Assembly (NCBI GenBank): GCA_025716815.1
Contig: JAIXMN010000029.1
Span: 62,001 to 126,000, forward strand
DNA from: Dichotomocladium elegans
Taxonomy: Eukaryota; Mucoromycota; Mucoromycetes; Mucorales; Lichtheimiaceae
DNA length: 64,000 nucleotides
Direction: 5' to 3'
The notes beneath the pieces were generated by a model. It was not told the origin of the DNA. It was given only the letters and a program-made list of their open reading frames with translations, and searched no databases. This document shows, piece by piece, positions 25,890-37,406 of the stretch. The first letter of the stretch is position 1. The number at the start of each line of letters is the position of its first letter. Both the position numbers and the translations under genes were made by a program.

Positions 25890-26418
25890 CGAATATGTAT
25901 AAAAAGGAATAGCAGGTCCCTACAAAAGGTTTCCGTATTTTTATAGACAGACTTCTTTCACCTTGCACCCATATTTGTATTGTGGAATTATGATGATGCT
26001 TTTATGCAGGTGTGCGGCTTTAAAACGTATGCTACATGCGATGGAATACAAGAGACGAAGGTAGAAAGAACTCGGTTCGTGAGGATAACATCGATGCGCG
26101 CATATGTGATCCTTCTCTCCCCCTTTTCCGTTGCGCGCTTATACTCTCAGTATGCACACGTGCCTTGTCATGGAGCACCCTAAATATAGGATAGCATAAA
26201 TGAGCACTTTGATAACGTTAGAAGGTACAGAAGCCCCAAATGGGGTTTATCGGGCGAACTTCGTCATGTGACTTAGGCGGTATGAATTTGCTACCTTTTT
26301 TTTATTATTTTATTTTTAGACGGAAGCCTTGAGCTTGATTTTTACTTATTTTCGCCTTACGCTCATACACATATCCCATATACCTTACATACCACTCACT
26401 CACCTCTCCCCTTCAGTA
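25890..26418. other. Divergent promoter region
   Basis: Lies between the minus-strand small gene and the plus-strand phosphatase. The minus gene's TATA box is near 25945. No gene seen inside. Confidence 0.5.
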
Positions 26419-27831
26419 ATGAACTCAGCCATCTTGGAGGAAAATCAACCCGCCGACCTACTTGCAGATCAGTTCCAGCAGCAAGCCAGTCTCCGAAATC
26501 GACAGAAAATGATATCCGCCCAGCAACTTGAAAAGCTGCTCCAATCGCCGACGACGGCACCGTCATCCTTACCACTGCTGATTGATGTGCGTCATGGCGA
26601 TGATTATGAGAAGGCTCGCATCCGTCACTCGCTGAACGTGAGTCTTCCCTCTCTACTCGTCAAGCGATACCAGCGCGGTGCCATTTCGAATTTTTCGCTC
26701 GAAAGTTTTATTGCGACAGACGAGGGTAAGGACTATTATAAGGATTGGCAAGGGAGCATGGTCGTAGTATACGACTATCACGATGCGCGCTCAGACCATG
26801 CTGCTATGCTCCTCAATGTGCTCAACCATAACAACGCTCGTGTGGTTGGCGTTGAGGGTGGATTCGAGGCCATCTGGGCTCAAAACCCTTGGGCCTCCTA
26901 CCTGATCGGACGTTCTTCGTTGCCCACCATGCAGGCCTCCCGCAGCGCCACAACCTTCTCCCCAATGGCGCCCCCAGCCTCAAACGTCCAACGCCGGTCC
27001 AGTCTGTTTTCCTTAGACACTAGCCGTTTGTCCCACATCAACAGTCACATCAAGACAGCACGACCGCGAACAAACATAGTCGGAAAGCAACAGCAGCACC
27101 CGCTGCAGCGAGACTTATCCACACTCAACACCATCACCAGTAGTAGCAGCAACTCGAGCAGCAGTACCAATAGCAGTACCAGCAGCTGCAGCGACAGCGG
27201 CAACTTTTTCATCTCCGAGATCATCCCCGAGTTCTTGTACTTGGGTCCAGAAATATCCACAGAGGATCAATTTAAGAAGCTTCTCTCATACTCAATCCGG
27301 CGAATCCTCAATATGGCCGAAGAGTGCGATGATGATGTGCCGGGACTGAGGGAAATGATTCAGTACTATAAATTGGGTGCCCGTGACACGGTTGAAATGG
27401 AGAACATAGAGCAGACGTTACGCCAAGCAGTGAGCATTATCGGTAAGAAGAAAAGAATTGTGCAAGAATGACCATGGCGGCGTGCATTTGTTTATGGTTT
27501 GTTTTTAGATAATGCTAAGCTGAGCCACGAACCCATTTATGTCCATTGCAAAGCCGGCAAATCCAGGTCAGTAGCAGCAATTTTGGCCTACTTGGTTGTG
27601 ACCGAAGGGTGGTCCTTGAAACGCGCATATCAGCATGTCATCAAAGCTCGTCCCAGCATGTCACCAAATATTGGGTTCGTCGCTGAACTTCTCAAGCTCG
27701 AAGAAAGCATCCATGGTCACGCAAGCAACTTCGCCACAGCTGATTGGCAATCGGTCGACCCTGCCATGCCGTCCAGCCCCGATTCTCAGCAGGCAATCCG
27801 AAAGGTGCGGATGGCTTGGTCTTCAAGTTGA
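26419..27831 (+). CDS. Rhodanese plus dual-specificity phosphatase (MAP-kinase phosphatase type)
   Basis: Exons 26419-27442 and 27509-27831 give 448 residues. Residues about 35-165 form a Cdc25/rhodanese-like MAPK-binding domain (LPLLIDVRHGDDYEKARIRH, MVVVYDYHDARSDHA). A Ser/Asn-rich linker with a serine microsatellite follows. The DSP domain starts SEIIPEFLYLGPEISTEDQF; the catalytic loop is VHCKAGKSRSVAAILAYLV (HCxxGxSRS) and the general acid is the Asp of LGARDTVE. RPSMSPNIGFVAEL is the standard post-loop helix. This order is that of MAP-kinase phosphatases, so it should down-regulate a MAPK pathway. The in-frame upstream ATG at 26329 is less likely, being in a T-rich leader. Family is secure. 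Confidence 0.9.
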
Positions 27832-28084
27832 TAATTCACATTCTCTTACGGTTGACTGCGTCCTTCATTACCTTGGAATACCACTTTTCTATTTTTGAAC
27901 ACCTTGTACACCATTCATCTTCATATACCATTCATGTTTCTCTTTCCCTTTCCTATATCCGTGTATACCATCGTTCCATTTGCAGAGAAATAGGCATGCA
28001 TGTGCGTAGTATGAGTGTATTGCGACCATGTTTGTTTGTGTTTGCGTGTTTAAATTTTGTGTATAACAATACTGGTTTTCTCCT

Positions 28085-30682
28085 TTACAAATCGAGAAGT
28101 AAATCAACACCACCCGGGGCTTGTTGTGCTGGCCGTACGTTTTGCTGATTCACAACGTCGGTAGCATAGGGGTTTGCCGTCGCGAGTCCGTTCATGCCAT
28201 TAAATGAATGTCTATTAGCTGCTAGGCTGTTGTACCCTAAATCATTAGGCAAGGGGCCGGAGTTGATCAGTGGTTGCTGCTGTTGAGGGGGTAATGGCTG
28301 CTGAGATGGTGAGGCTGTGGCGATTGGTTGAGCAGTGACAGGTACAGGCGCTGTGGGGTTGGGGAATGTCTGGTATGCGTATGGTCGGCGCAACACCGGC
28401 GATGGCATTAAATAACGAGGCTTATAGCGATGGATGAATGTAGTAGGGCTTTTGTGGTATATAGATGCCAAGCTGGAAATATGCAGCAGAAGCTCGTCCA
28501 GAAAAGCAGTATCCATGTTATCGCTCTCTGTGGAGATTGGCGGCTTTTCAGATAATACAATGGCCTATTTCTTTTGTGTCAGTCTATAAACGCTTTGCAG
28601 CGACTAGGATTACCTTGGCAGCAGCGGGGTCCGTGGACAACAAGCGCCAGTATATATAGCCTCGATCTCGAAGGTCTGGGTTGTCGACTTCCTCGGTTGC
28701 CCATTTAAGGACTTTAGGTACCAACTCCTGTCCTGCAGTAGGGCGTTTGATGAACAGTTTTACAGTTGCTGTCAGAAGTGCCAATTGGACCTACTCGCTC
28801 ACTATCAGTCTCCGTTTTTTATGTACTGCTCTTAAATAAATACGTACCTCGACTGGTTCCTCCAAAAAGGTATATAAGAAATCTTCAAGCAATACATCGG
28901 AGTTCTCGATACGATCTGCATACTGTCCAATAATCCAAATCATCGCTGTTTTGGCCTCGGGCTCATCAAGGTTATCCAGGTTTTCGCAGAGAGTTGCGAT
29001 AATACTTTCATACTGATTAGGATACTTGCGGAAAATGTCCTGATACATGAAATGAGTAATGTGACTCTAAAATTCTATTGTCTAACGCCTACCCTGATAA
29101 CAACTATTGCCTCCTGAACGACATAGTTGACCTTGGTTTGAATGAGTTCCAGCAATGCGGAAATACAGCGCTCTGCAGCAGACTCAATCTTCACGGCCAA
29201 GCGACCAATTGATCGGACCGCCTTGCGCACAAAATCAACGTCAACCTCGGTTGCATATCTATCATCATTATGTTTAAATCTCCCCACTGCTTTATCATTT
29301 GAGTTACTCCTCAAGTGATGCTTACTCTTTCAATTCGCTTAGAACTTGATCAACATTTTGTGGGTTGGCGAGGCGGAATATGATCTCAAGCTTGGCAAGC
29401 TTCACATATATTGGGTCGTTATACTTGCAAAAGAATACCTTCATGTCGTTCTTTAAAACCTCTGGCCGCCGCTGAATTACCAGCAGTATGTTCCTGAGAG
29501 CGACATATTGCACTTCGGGACCAGATGACAGAAGTGTAACTAGCGGCGGGCTTAGCTTGCGGCAAAATGCGTTCACATCGGATTCATTCTTCATATAATT
29601 CAAAAGATACATGATAACCTTGACGCATGTCAATACCACGGCAGAGTTAGCATGCTGCAAGCGAGGTGCAATACGATCTGCAAGCTTTTCGGCATCGCCT
29701 GGCTCTTGGGGAACATAATACATCAATGCCTCGAGAATATATGTTTGACCCCACCTTCAAAAGAAGATAAGTACGCGCTCAGTCGTTTCCACAAACACCA
29801 TCCCTTATATCACTCACTCCGAGCATTCATTTAAGGCAGCTGCTAATTTGCTAGCGATCGAATCGTTCAACTTGAGCTGAATATTGTCGGACCGTTCGGA
29901 TATTTCCGTTAAGGCAGCTACAGCATTGGCCACCACCTTTGAGATACAAAAACGGCGTTTAGTCGGAATTTTTCTTCTGCTGCCATTCCAGTGTGTCTTT
30001 AGTGTATTACCGTCGGGTTCGGGTCCGACAAGAGGTCGCGAAGCATATCAATGAATTGTTCGTTCTCCACAAGAATATTGTCGTACATGTAGAGCTTCGC
30101 TACACAGATGGCAGCAGTCTTCCGTACATAGGGGTCTCTGTCCCTAAGGCAGTGCCGGAGTGGGTCGATAAGGATATCCACAATCTTCTCCACCTGGATG
30201 TAACCCATGGTGCGAATAGCAAGCGCTCGAATAAGAGGATTAGGATCTTCTACATCCTGAATTATAGGGTAAGCGATTTGTGTTTTGATATGTAATGAGC
30301 GACGTGTAGGGCGGTTGTTTACTTTGATAAAAGTGGTCATTGCCATCGACGCCATATCTGATTTTGTCCGAGCATAGTTAATCAGGTAAAGATAGACCAT
30401 TTTCTTAATTTCAAGAATAGGGACGTTCATGACATTTAAGATATCGGGAAAGAGAGGTGACATGTCATTGCCCATTGTCATGTTAGCGACAATTTTCTTC
30501 ATCACGGTTTTCTTTCGTTGATGCTTGGGGTCGCGCTTCTCGGAATTGAGCTCGGCACGCAACTCCTGGATTTTGCCTGAGTAGTACCGTCAGCAAAGAC
30601 CGGCTCAGTTTGTTATTGCTAGTGATTCGGTAGGATTTAGAATGGAAGACTTGCCTCGCTGGAAATACTTTGCATCCGACAT
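28085..30682 (-). CDS. Beta-adaptin of a clathrin adaptor complex (AP-1/AP-2), ear-less form
   Basis: Large chain of an AP complex that links cargo membranes to clathrin. About nine exons. Exon 1 (30682-30655, MSDAKYFQR) ends at a GC donor (AG|GCAAGT); exon 2 is 30576-30323, exon 3 30256-30011, then continuing to 28085. HEAT-repeat hallmarks: [100 protein letters not shown] and [20 protein letters not shown]. After the trunk there is a Pro/Gln-rich hinge and the chain stops at GGVDLLLDL, without the appendage domain, as in yeast beta chains. Sequence fits AP-1 or AP-2; I cannot separate them. Secure as beta-adaptin. Confidence 0.93.
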
Positions 30683-30764
30683 GGTCAAGTATACTGGAGA
30701 AGGAGAGAGTTACTTGTGCCTTTGGAAAACCACAGAGGGTGGAGTTGAGTTTGTGAGCCCGACA

Positions 30765-30986
30765 TTAATTCGCTGTATCCTGACTTGGAAGTTCACCTCG
30801 AGCTGCCTTTTTCTCCAGTAATTTGAGGCAAGTCAGAATGGTCTCCTCCAAACATAGGCATCGCTTTCCAAGGATAGTTGGACTTAGTTCCAGTGAAAGA
30901 CTATGAATGGTCTCTCCATCCAATATGACGATATTTTCTTGCAGATCCATTTCCTTAAGTATTGAAATCCAACATCTTTTGTCCAT
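30765..30986 (-). CDS. Possible small ORF upstream of beta-adaptin
   Basis: A 73-codon open frame (start MDKRCWISILKEMDLQEN) lies 82 bases before the beta-adaptin start on the same strand. It ends in a helical, Leu/Lys/Glu stretch. It could be a small gene, an upstream ORF of the adaptin mRNA, or chance. No family recognised. Confidence 0.2.
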   Translation of the reverse strand: MDKRCWISILKEMDLQENIVILDGETIHSLSLELSPTILGKRCLCLEETILTCLKLLEKKAARGELPSQDTAN

Positions 30987-30989
30987 GGA

Positions 30990-31967
30990 GGTTGACTAGT
31001 CTTAGCCGTATGAATTCCTTTAAATCCTTTTCCTCTACTATCCTATAGACTTTTTCTGATGTCTTGGTTTAATTTACCTCTCCAACCCGGTTATTTGGGA
31101 TTAAGCTAAATAACCTCAGGTCCTTTCAGCAATTCGGACACTCTTATAAGAATTATCTAATGATTGAATGTCAAATTCTTCCTCAGCTTGGTGCAAATAG
31201 CAACTGCCTTTTTGAGGACCGTAATTACGATTGTCGCTATTGATTGCAATATTTAGGAGGTGCGTAGTACATAAAACGATAGATTCTGCGGTCACGTGCT
31301 AACTAGTATGGTTACGGGGTTGAATGACTGTAATGAATGAGTAACACACAACGAGGTATGCTGATAATACTGCTAATGTACCCCTCATATCATTACTGAT
31401 CGTCCAAAAAATAAGATGCTGATACTTAGCAAGACGGCAGCAAGTGTATTTACTATGTTTTCGTATACCATGTCGCTTCAAATAAATCGCTTGATAAGCA
31501 GTATGTGATGTATACATATGCAATTACAACTCCGCCTTTGTTATGGTGACTTCCGGAATATCGTTTTGACGCCATAACTTCTGTAAGAGTGGGAGATATT
31601 TCGACGACAAAGAGGAGTATTAATACGTGACAGAAAGATAAGATACTAATTAATCTATTATAAGAGGTGATATTTTTTATACATATCGGAAATAGGAATA
31701 AAAGTGAACGACAAGATTGGTGGCGGATTGTGTACAGTTAACTTTTTGTGGCGAAAGAGAAAAAGTGAAGGCGTATTTTACGTGGGAACGGATAATGAAG
31801 CAAAGGAAAGAAGAACTTGTTGAGGTTATCTAGAACCGAAGAAAAACCACAACTATCTTCTCTTCTCTCTTTTCCTTTAGCGAGAAGGGAAGAATGAAAG
31901 TTCGTGGAGGATGGGTTTCGCGACAATGGTATTTTATATGAGGAACGGATGTCACCGCCATAGGTAT
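30990..31967. other. Intergenic, AT-rich, no gene seen
   Basis: Only short open frames without support. The right part is the 3' region of the next minus-strand gene. Confidence 0.6.
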
Positions 31968-33206
31968 CTAGGATGACTTCCAGAATTGCCAGATCTTGCG
32001 CTTCATCTTTTGTTTCTCATCGGTAGTAGTCGTTACCTTGGACTAGTTGATGTGTCTGATAATGAGTTGCGATCCGAGAAAAATTGCTGCCTTACATACC
32101 TTCTGATCCTTTCCTTTCTTGGCAAATAGGCCTAGGATCTTCTTTTTGGGCTTCTCCTCAAAAGCCTTGATTTCACGCGTTGTAGCCGTCTTTGTTACCG
32201 GCGTGGAGGTCTTCTTCTCAGTGACTGTTGTCTTTGTTGCCACTGTAGGTTTTTTCTCATCAGTACGTGCCTTGGTCTCATTCGCTGTTCCCTCGATTAC
32301 AGACGATTCCTTGGTACTGTCAACAGCAACTTCTTTGGCCGCGATAGAGGTGCTACCATTGATCAGAGGCTCCTTAATCTCAACTGCTACTGAGGCAGAA
32401 AGATGCGTGGAATTATCAGGCTCGAGTTTCACAGCGTCATTGGCAGCCATTTCTTGTACTTTGTGAGATGGTGATACAGTTTCTTCCTTAGTGGAATCAG
32501 TCACATGCTCTTGGGAACTTGTTGCGTCTTTGTTCTCCTCAGCCACCATTGATGGACTGGGGAACTCAATGGTCTTATTGGTAGATAATGGTGCTTCTGC
32601 TTTCTCAACGTTAAGTACAGGTGCTGCAGGCTTAGTTGAGCTTAGATCAGCTGCCACGGGCTTCTCAGAGGATGTAGGATTCACTTGTTCGATCGTGGCC
32701 GTCAAATGCTCCGTTTTCTCCAAAACGGCTTCTCCTTCAACAGCGGCAGCAGAAACAGTAGGAACTTGTTCTTGATCGGCGGTTGACTCCTTTAATGGGA
32801 CAGGGACAATATTGACAACTTGCTGGGACATACAGACTCCATGCTCTACAGTAGGCGTCTCCTTGGTTTCGTTCTTCTTGTCTTCCGCGCCATCAACATC
32901 AGCCAGTTGCTCGTTTTTCATTACCTCCCTATCCCCTTTGGATTCTGCAACAGAGACGGGAGGCTCTTCATCGGATGCAGATGCTTCTTTCTCCTTGATC
33001 TCCTCCTGAATAGGCGTAGTTTCTGACGCGTTGTCAGTCAACTGTTTCTCTTCTGTAGCCACATCGCGCTGTTGCTCAGCAATCACGGTTTCTTCTTTGG
33101 TAGGCGCGTTAACAGACGCGGTAGCAGCAGCAATGGTCGCATTCTTTTTGGCGGCTGCCTTCTTCTGGCGCTTTTGTCGGTTCGCGTTTGAATGTTTCTT
33201 GGCCAT
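31968..33206 (-). CDS. Disordered Lys/Glu/Thr-rich protein, unrecognised
   Basis: Exons 33206-32100 and 32036-31968 give 391 residues. It opens with a basic, Arg/Lys/Ala-rich stretch (MAKKHSNANRQKRQKKAAAK) and continues as low-complexity, strongly acidic text rich in Glu, Thr, Ala and Val (for example TKEETVIAEQQRD, SASDEEPPVSVAES). The C-terminus is basic again, with KPKKKILGLFAKKGKDQK and, after the intron, KQKMKRKIWQFWKSS. The splice is canonical and in phase. No membrane span or domain is visible. It may bind nucleic acid or membranes through its basic ends; that is a guess. Real gene, unknown function. Confidence 0.7.
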
Positions 33207-33209
33207 GAT

Positions 33210-35269
33210 GATATACAGAAAAGGGAGAAGAAAGAAGAAAGAGAGAGAAAGAAAGAGAGAGAAGGAGGTATGTTTTTGAGCAAATATAAAATGAGCGGGA
33301 AAATTTTTTTTAATAATGAGTGATTGTGTTGCCTACCCCTCATTCTCCTCTGTACGCTTTAACGTGGTCCATTACTCTTTTCAAACTGTGGCCGCTTGGT
33401 CCGGTAGAAAGCTTCATTTCCATTTTAGGAAAAGTGAGGATGCCACGAGCAGTAAACTGATTGGGTTATCGTAGCTAGTTTCTGTGGGCAAATGCCGCGG
33501 GCGTGCCCCGCTGTCCGTTTGGGCATCGGCACTACAAATCTAAAATAAACAAAACATAGCCTTGTTGGCCTGAAGATGTCTTGTTGTATCCAAACATCTA
33601 CTTTACGACCTATTTCTTATGGGCCATATCTAGGGACTACCGCAGGCGACCTTTTTCATGACAGCACGCTGTGAAGGTCCCAAACAAATCCCCCTTTTTT
33701 ATGCTCCCCTCAAGGTACTTTGATAAACAATAGTGGCAAATAAAGAGCCGGTAGATGAAAAGAGGTTTTATGTAATAGTTTCAAGATCATAATCAATGCT
33801 TCAAAATTCCTGTTCGAGGATAAAAATGGGCGCATGTGTTAGAATATGGGAGTGACATAAGGCTATTCAAAACGAAGCCAGCATAGTGCACTGTAAAAAA
33901 AATATAACCTCGGTTGATGAGAGCGGGGATCTAGGGAATCATGATTAGCTCCCAGTAAAGGACGAGCAAGCGCATTACACTGCATCTTGGCGTTCTTTGT
34001 GTGGAGTATACATATTTTAGTAAACACACACACTCAGAGCGCTCGTACTTATTTGTACCCATCGCCAGTTGGGTATTAACTTTGGCTTTTATTGGCAAAC
34101 GAATAGAAGCATCAGTACATGCAAATACTTGACATGCGGCACCAACAATCCAAATATTTCAACCGTTCTTCAAGAAGATAGGCTAGCACAGATTTTTCAA
34201 TCGTGTAATCCAAATGTGAATTGTTGGCAAATATGCATTTTATCTCTTGCTGCAGCAAACGGGCATGTAATAAATACAGCATGCTGCTCGATTACTAAAT
34301 CCGACCATATATGGATTTGACAGGATGATAATTGCCATCTATATGTCATCCTTGTGAACGTAAGCAGTTACAAAAGTCATATAGCACCCAAACCTTATCA
34401 AAAGCGTGAAAAGCGCCAATGAAGCCAGAACTTGAAATTTAGATACAGGCATAGATATAGTACTTCACCAATTGACCTACAGACGAAGCCGACAATCTAA
34501 GTGGGAAAACTAGAATGAAATCCTTCTTGTACATCAATCCCTGATAAGATGACTGATATGATATATTCTGACTGAAGGCGAATTTGGCAGAGTACAAATT
34601 ACATACATATCGCGCGATAAAATATGGCAAAAGTATCCCGGATCTGACATAGACACATAATGTAAGAAAGTAGTTTCCAGTCTAGGTAAAGCACACTGTC
34701 TCTCATTTTGTGTCGTCCTTCTAGCAGAATATCTCTTGCTACAGTTGAGAAGAGCATGTCTTGTATGGTATCTTCTATGTATCGATGAACGGGTAGCGAG
34801 CGCATACTTAGAGGGAAAGGTATATGCTCGGCCTTATTTGCAGCATCGTGAGTTGATTGGTGGTACTTTTTTCTACAACACAAATCAAACCATTCCTAGG
34901 TTCGGTCTAATGCAAGCCTGCCCGCAATATCACACATGGACGATGTGTCAATTGATGATATTTACTACGCGAGGGCCACAAGCCTAAAATCAACAATAAT
35001 AAGAAGAATTACGATATGTAGTTAATGATGAAAATTATGTATTGAAAAAGGATATAATCCATCATGGTGAGTGCCGCAGAGGAAGTATGGGACTGTCCAT
35101 CGAGTGTGTCAAAATTCAATACGCTTATTATCGCTTCTTCAAGCGTACCACTTCAGTAATTTATCCCTCCCCATCCACATAGATCCTAATACATGTATGG
35201 TTTTTAAACAATCACTGCAGCATACACACATTAAAACAGCAGACCGTGTCACATCTATTCAACGACTAT
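33210..35269. other. AT-rich stretch before the transposon remnants
   Basis: Purine-rich (AGA)n leader at 33220-33260 belongs to the minus-strand gene promoter. Beyond that I see only short open frames and no recognisable gene or repeat structure. Confidence 0.5.
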
Positions 35270-35627
35270 TAGTCGTTCATCTGTATAAAATAGCAGTAAT
35301 GGACGAGATGGATAAGTATGAACATATGAAGGGCCACTCTTTGGTAATGGATAATGCATCTATCCATACGGCTCAGATATCTCTGAATACATCGAGTCTC
35401 GAGGATATCGATATGCTTATCTTCCACCATACTTCCCTGAACTCAATCCTATTGAGGAATTTTGGTCAGTGGTCAAGAGCAAAGTTAAATGCAATAGGTT
35501 CTTGGAAAGCGAGACGTTGATGGCACGAATTAGCGAAGCATCCAATATCTTAAAGCTGAGCGATTTCGAAGGTTTCGTTTCTCATTCTCATATGTACTTA
35601 GGTAACTGCCGTAATAAGAACAACTGT
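35270..35627 (+). pseudogene. Tc1/mariner-type DDE transposase fragment (copy A), broken
   Basis: Only the C-terminal half of the transposase remains. It starts near ATGGACGAGATGGATAAG (35299) and contains the second catalytic Asp in SLVMDNASIHTA. A shift of reading frame near 35385 leads to SRGYRYAYLPPYFPELNPIE, with the third acidic residue in PIEEFW, then VVKSKVKCNRFLESETLMAR and a typical C-terminal tail ending at NCRNKNNC. The N-terminal HTH domains and the first catalytic Asp are missing. It is a dead, 5'-truncated copy related to the one at 61.2-62.2 kb. Confidence 0.85.
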
Positions 35628-35639
35628 GATTCGACTGTT

Positions 35640-36374
35640 CCTCCATCTTCGGAGCTGCACCGGTTTTTGGGGGTGCGTCCCTCTCCATTATCTTCTTGAT
35701 AATGGAGACTCCTACGCCATCCGTTTCGAGTACCACGAAATCGAAGTACTCCATCCTATGTAGGCTTGAGGGCTTTCGAACGGACATCGATGACCTCATC
35801 CCATTCGCCAGGATAAGGAATTTTTTTGGCCCATAAACGATCCAGAATGTTTTGCCATATGATTTTTGCGTCAATCATTACGTATGACGGAGACCGAGAC
35901 CGACGAAGAGGGAAACAGGCAATGCAGGCAACTGAAGTCGCTCAAAAGGAGTGAGGGCTGGTAAAAGGCTGCCATATGTTGGATTGGATGAACCTTTGCA
36001 TCGTAGTAGATGCTATGGTTGTTAAAAGCGTGGATACTGGTGTAGGCGTCGAAAATTGTCCGGATGGTGTCAAAAGCTTCCTGAAGAGAAGCTGGGGTTT
36101 CGGGGACGCCGTCTCTGGATACGTTTTGGCCATCTAAAATCTGTTTGAATGCTGTTGCGGGTGTAATGAATGTGTCTCAGATGCGTTGACTGATTTGTGT
36201 CGCGTCCAGACCTTGGCCAATGAGCTGCTCTTCAAGCTCCTCTTTCCGCTGTCGAATATTCAGCAAGGCATTGATAGCCCGCCAAAAGTGTTAGTCGAGT
36301 CGCATTTGAATGTTATTAGTGTAAGCAACAACCATCTCGCCGCCTTCGTAATTTGAATGTCGATGAACGTTCAT
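35640..36374 (-). pseudogene. Fanzor-like (TnpB-like) gene remnant, N-terminal half only
   Basis: On the minus strand an ATG at 36374 begins MNVHRHSNYEGGEMVVAYTN. The frame continues with RAINALLNIRQRKEELEEQL, ATAFKQILDGQNVSRDGVPE, DAYTSIHAFNNHSIYYDAKV and HPIQHMAAFYQ, interrupted by two stop codons. After a frameshift near 35900 it continues MIDAKIIWQNILDRLWAKK and GEWDEVIDVRSKALKP, and after another it reads YFDFVVLETDGVGVSIIKK. This order, with the final TDGVGVS strand, matches the part of fungal Fanzor/OrfB-type proteins that precedes the RuvC nuclease. The RuvC domain and zinc ribbon are absent: similarity stops at the end of the neighbouring transposase. Assignment is by eye; moderate confidence. 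Confidence 0.55.
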
Positions 36375-36548
36375 ACTTGGAAGGATTGTTTTAGTACGGT
36401 AGGTTGCCGATGATACGAGTGCATCAAAGAAAAAGAAAAAGTGAGAGTAAACAAGCGGTTATCTTCGCGGAAGTACATATTATCTATTCTTCCTTATTTG
36501 AATAGTCTCATACAAGCATTCAGATGTAGGATTAACGGGAATCAATTA

Positions 36549-37102
36549 CAGTGACCGCCTCTCATAGTGATATTCGTTATAATTGTCGCATAGGTGATTA
36601 CGGATTGAAATCCATTGACGCCGCGTTATAACCAGGTCCATTTCCACAGTCTTTCTCCTTCTATTTTTCTCCCACTGGGTGTTTATGAGGTTTTAACGAC
36701 GTGAGGATGGTCTGAAAGGAAAAGGACATATAATCTATGATAGAGTCACCTATACATACACAAGCATCTTATCTGTAATAGTGCTACCATCTCCGGGTAC
36801 CTGCGTAAGACCGAGTATCCAGTTGACCTAATTAGGACTTCTTCCATAAATCATATAAATAGTAGATAAATGTGTAGCAATGGAGGATCTTAATATTCCG
36901 ATTTCATTCGAATAAAAGACTTCCATGAGTCTCATCTTATTCTGACTGTCCACATTAATAACAACTAAAAACACCACAATAATGATGATTCATTATAGCG
37001 ATACACTTTATACAGAACAAAGTTACCAGGTACGCGTTATTCCAATTCGTTATAGTGATGCGATTTCCTGGAACGGAGGATCACTATTACGGGCGGCCAC
37101 TA
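36549..37102. mobile_element. MITE-like element with ~27-60 bp terminal inverted repeats and TA flanks
   Basis: The left end CAGTGACCGCCTCTCATAG and the reverse complement of the right end (TAGTGGCCGCCCGTAATAG) match at about 20 of the first 27 positions, and similarity continues with gaps to about 60 bases. Both ends are flanked by TA (36547-36548 and 37103-37104), the target duplication of Tc1/mariner/pogo elements. The 554-bp body has no coding capacity but repeats motifs such as CGTTATA and TATAGTGAT near both ends. I infer a non-autonomous DNA transposon. Confidence 0.6.
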
Positions 37103-37343
37103 TAACATAAATGAACATCCAATTCTTATCAACCGACCCCTGAATACGACCAATACAATCCCGTTTCTAACAGCATCACGGACCGCTGAAATACACTATG
37201 CGAGCGGCCTAGGGCTAAAAACACCAAATAAACAGTACCAGTAAATGATGAAAATCGTCGATGAAAAGAGCGTGTGACCCCCGCTGTGTTTACTGCAGCA
37301 TGGTTTATCACAAAGAATTTTTTTCTGCTCCTCCTTGATTTCC

Positions 37344-37351
37344 TATAAATA
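37344..37351 (+). promoter_or_regulatory. TATA box of the small three-exon gene
   Basis: TATAAATA lies about 60 bases before the ATG at 37407. Confidence 0.5.
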
Positions 37352-37406
37352 ATGGACAGCCGAGAAATCTCCTCTCTCCATCAATTTCATCCCGACCCTC
37401 TCTTCC

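Noticed and set aside
32119..33279. Plus-strand open frames opposite the disordered protein
   Set aside because: Antisense shadows of a low-complexity coding region.
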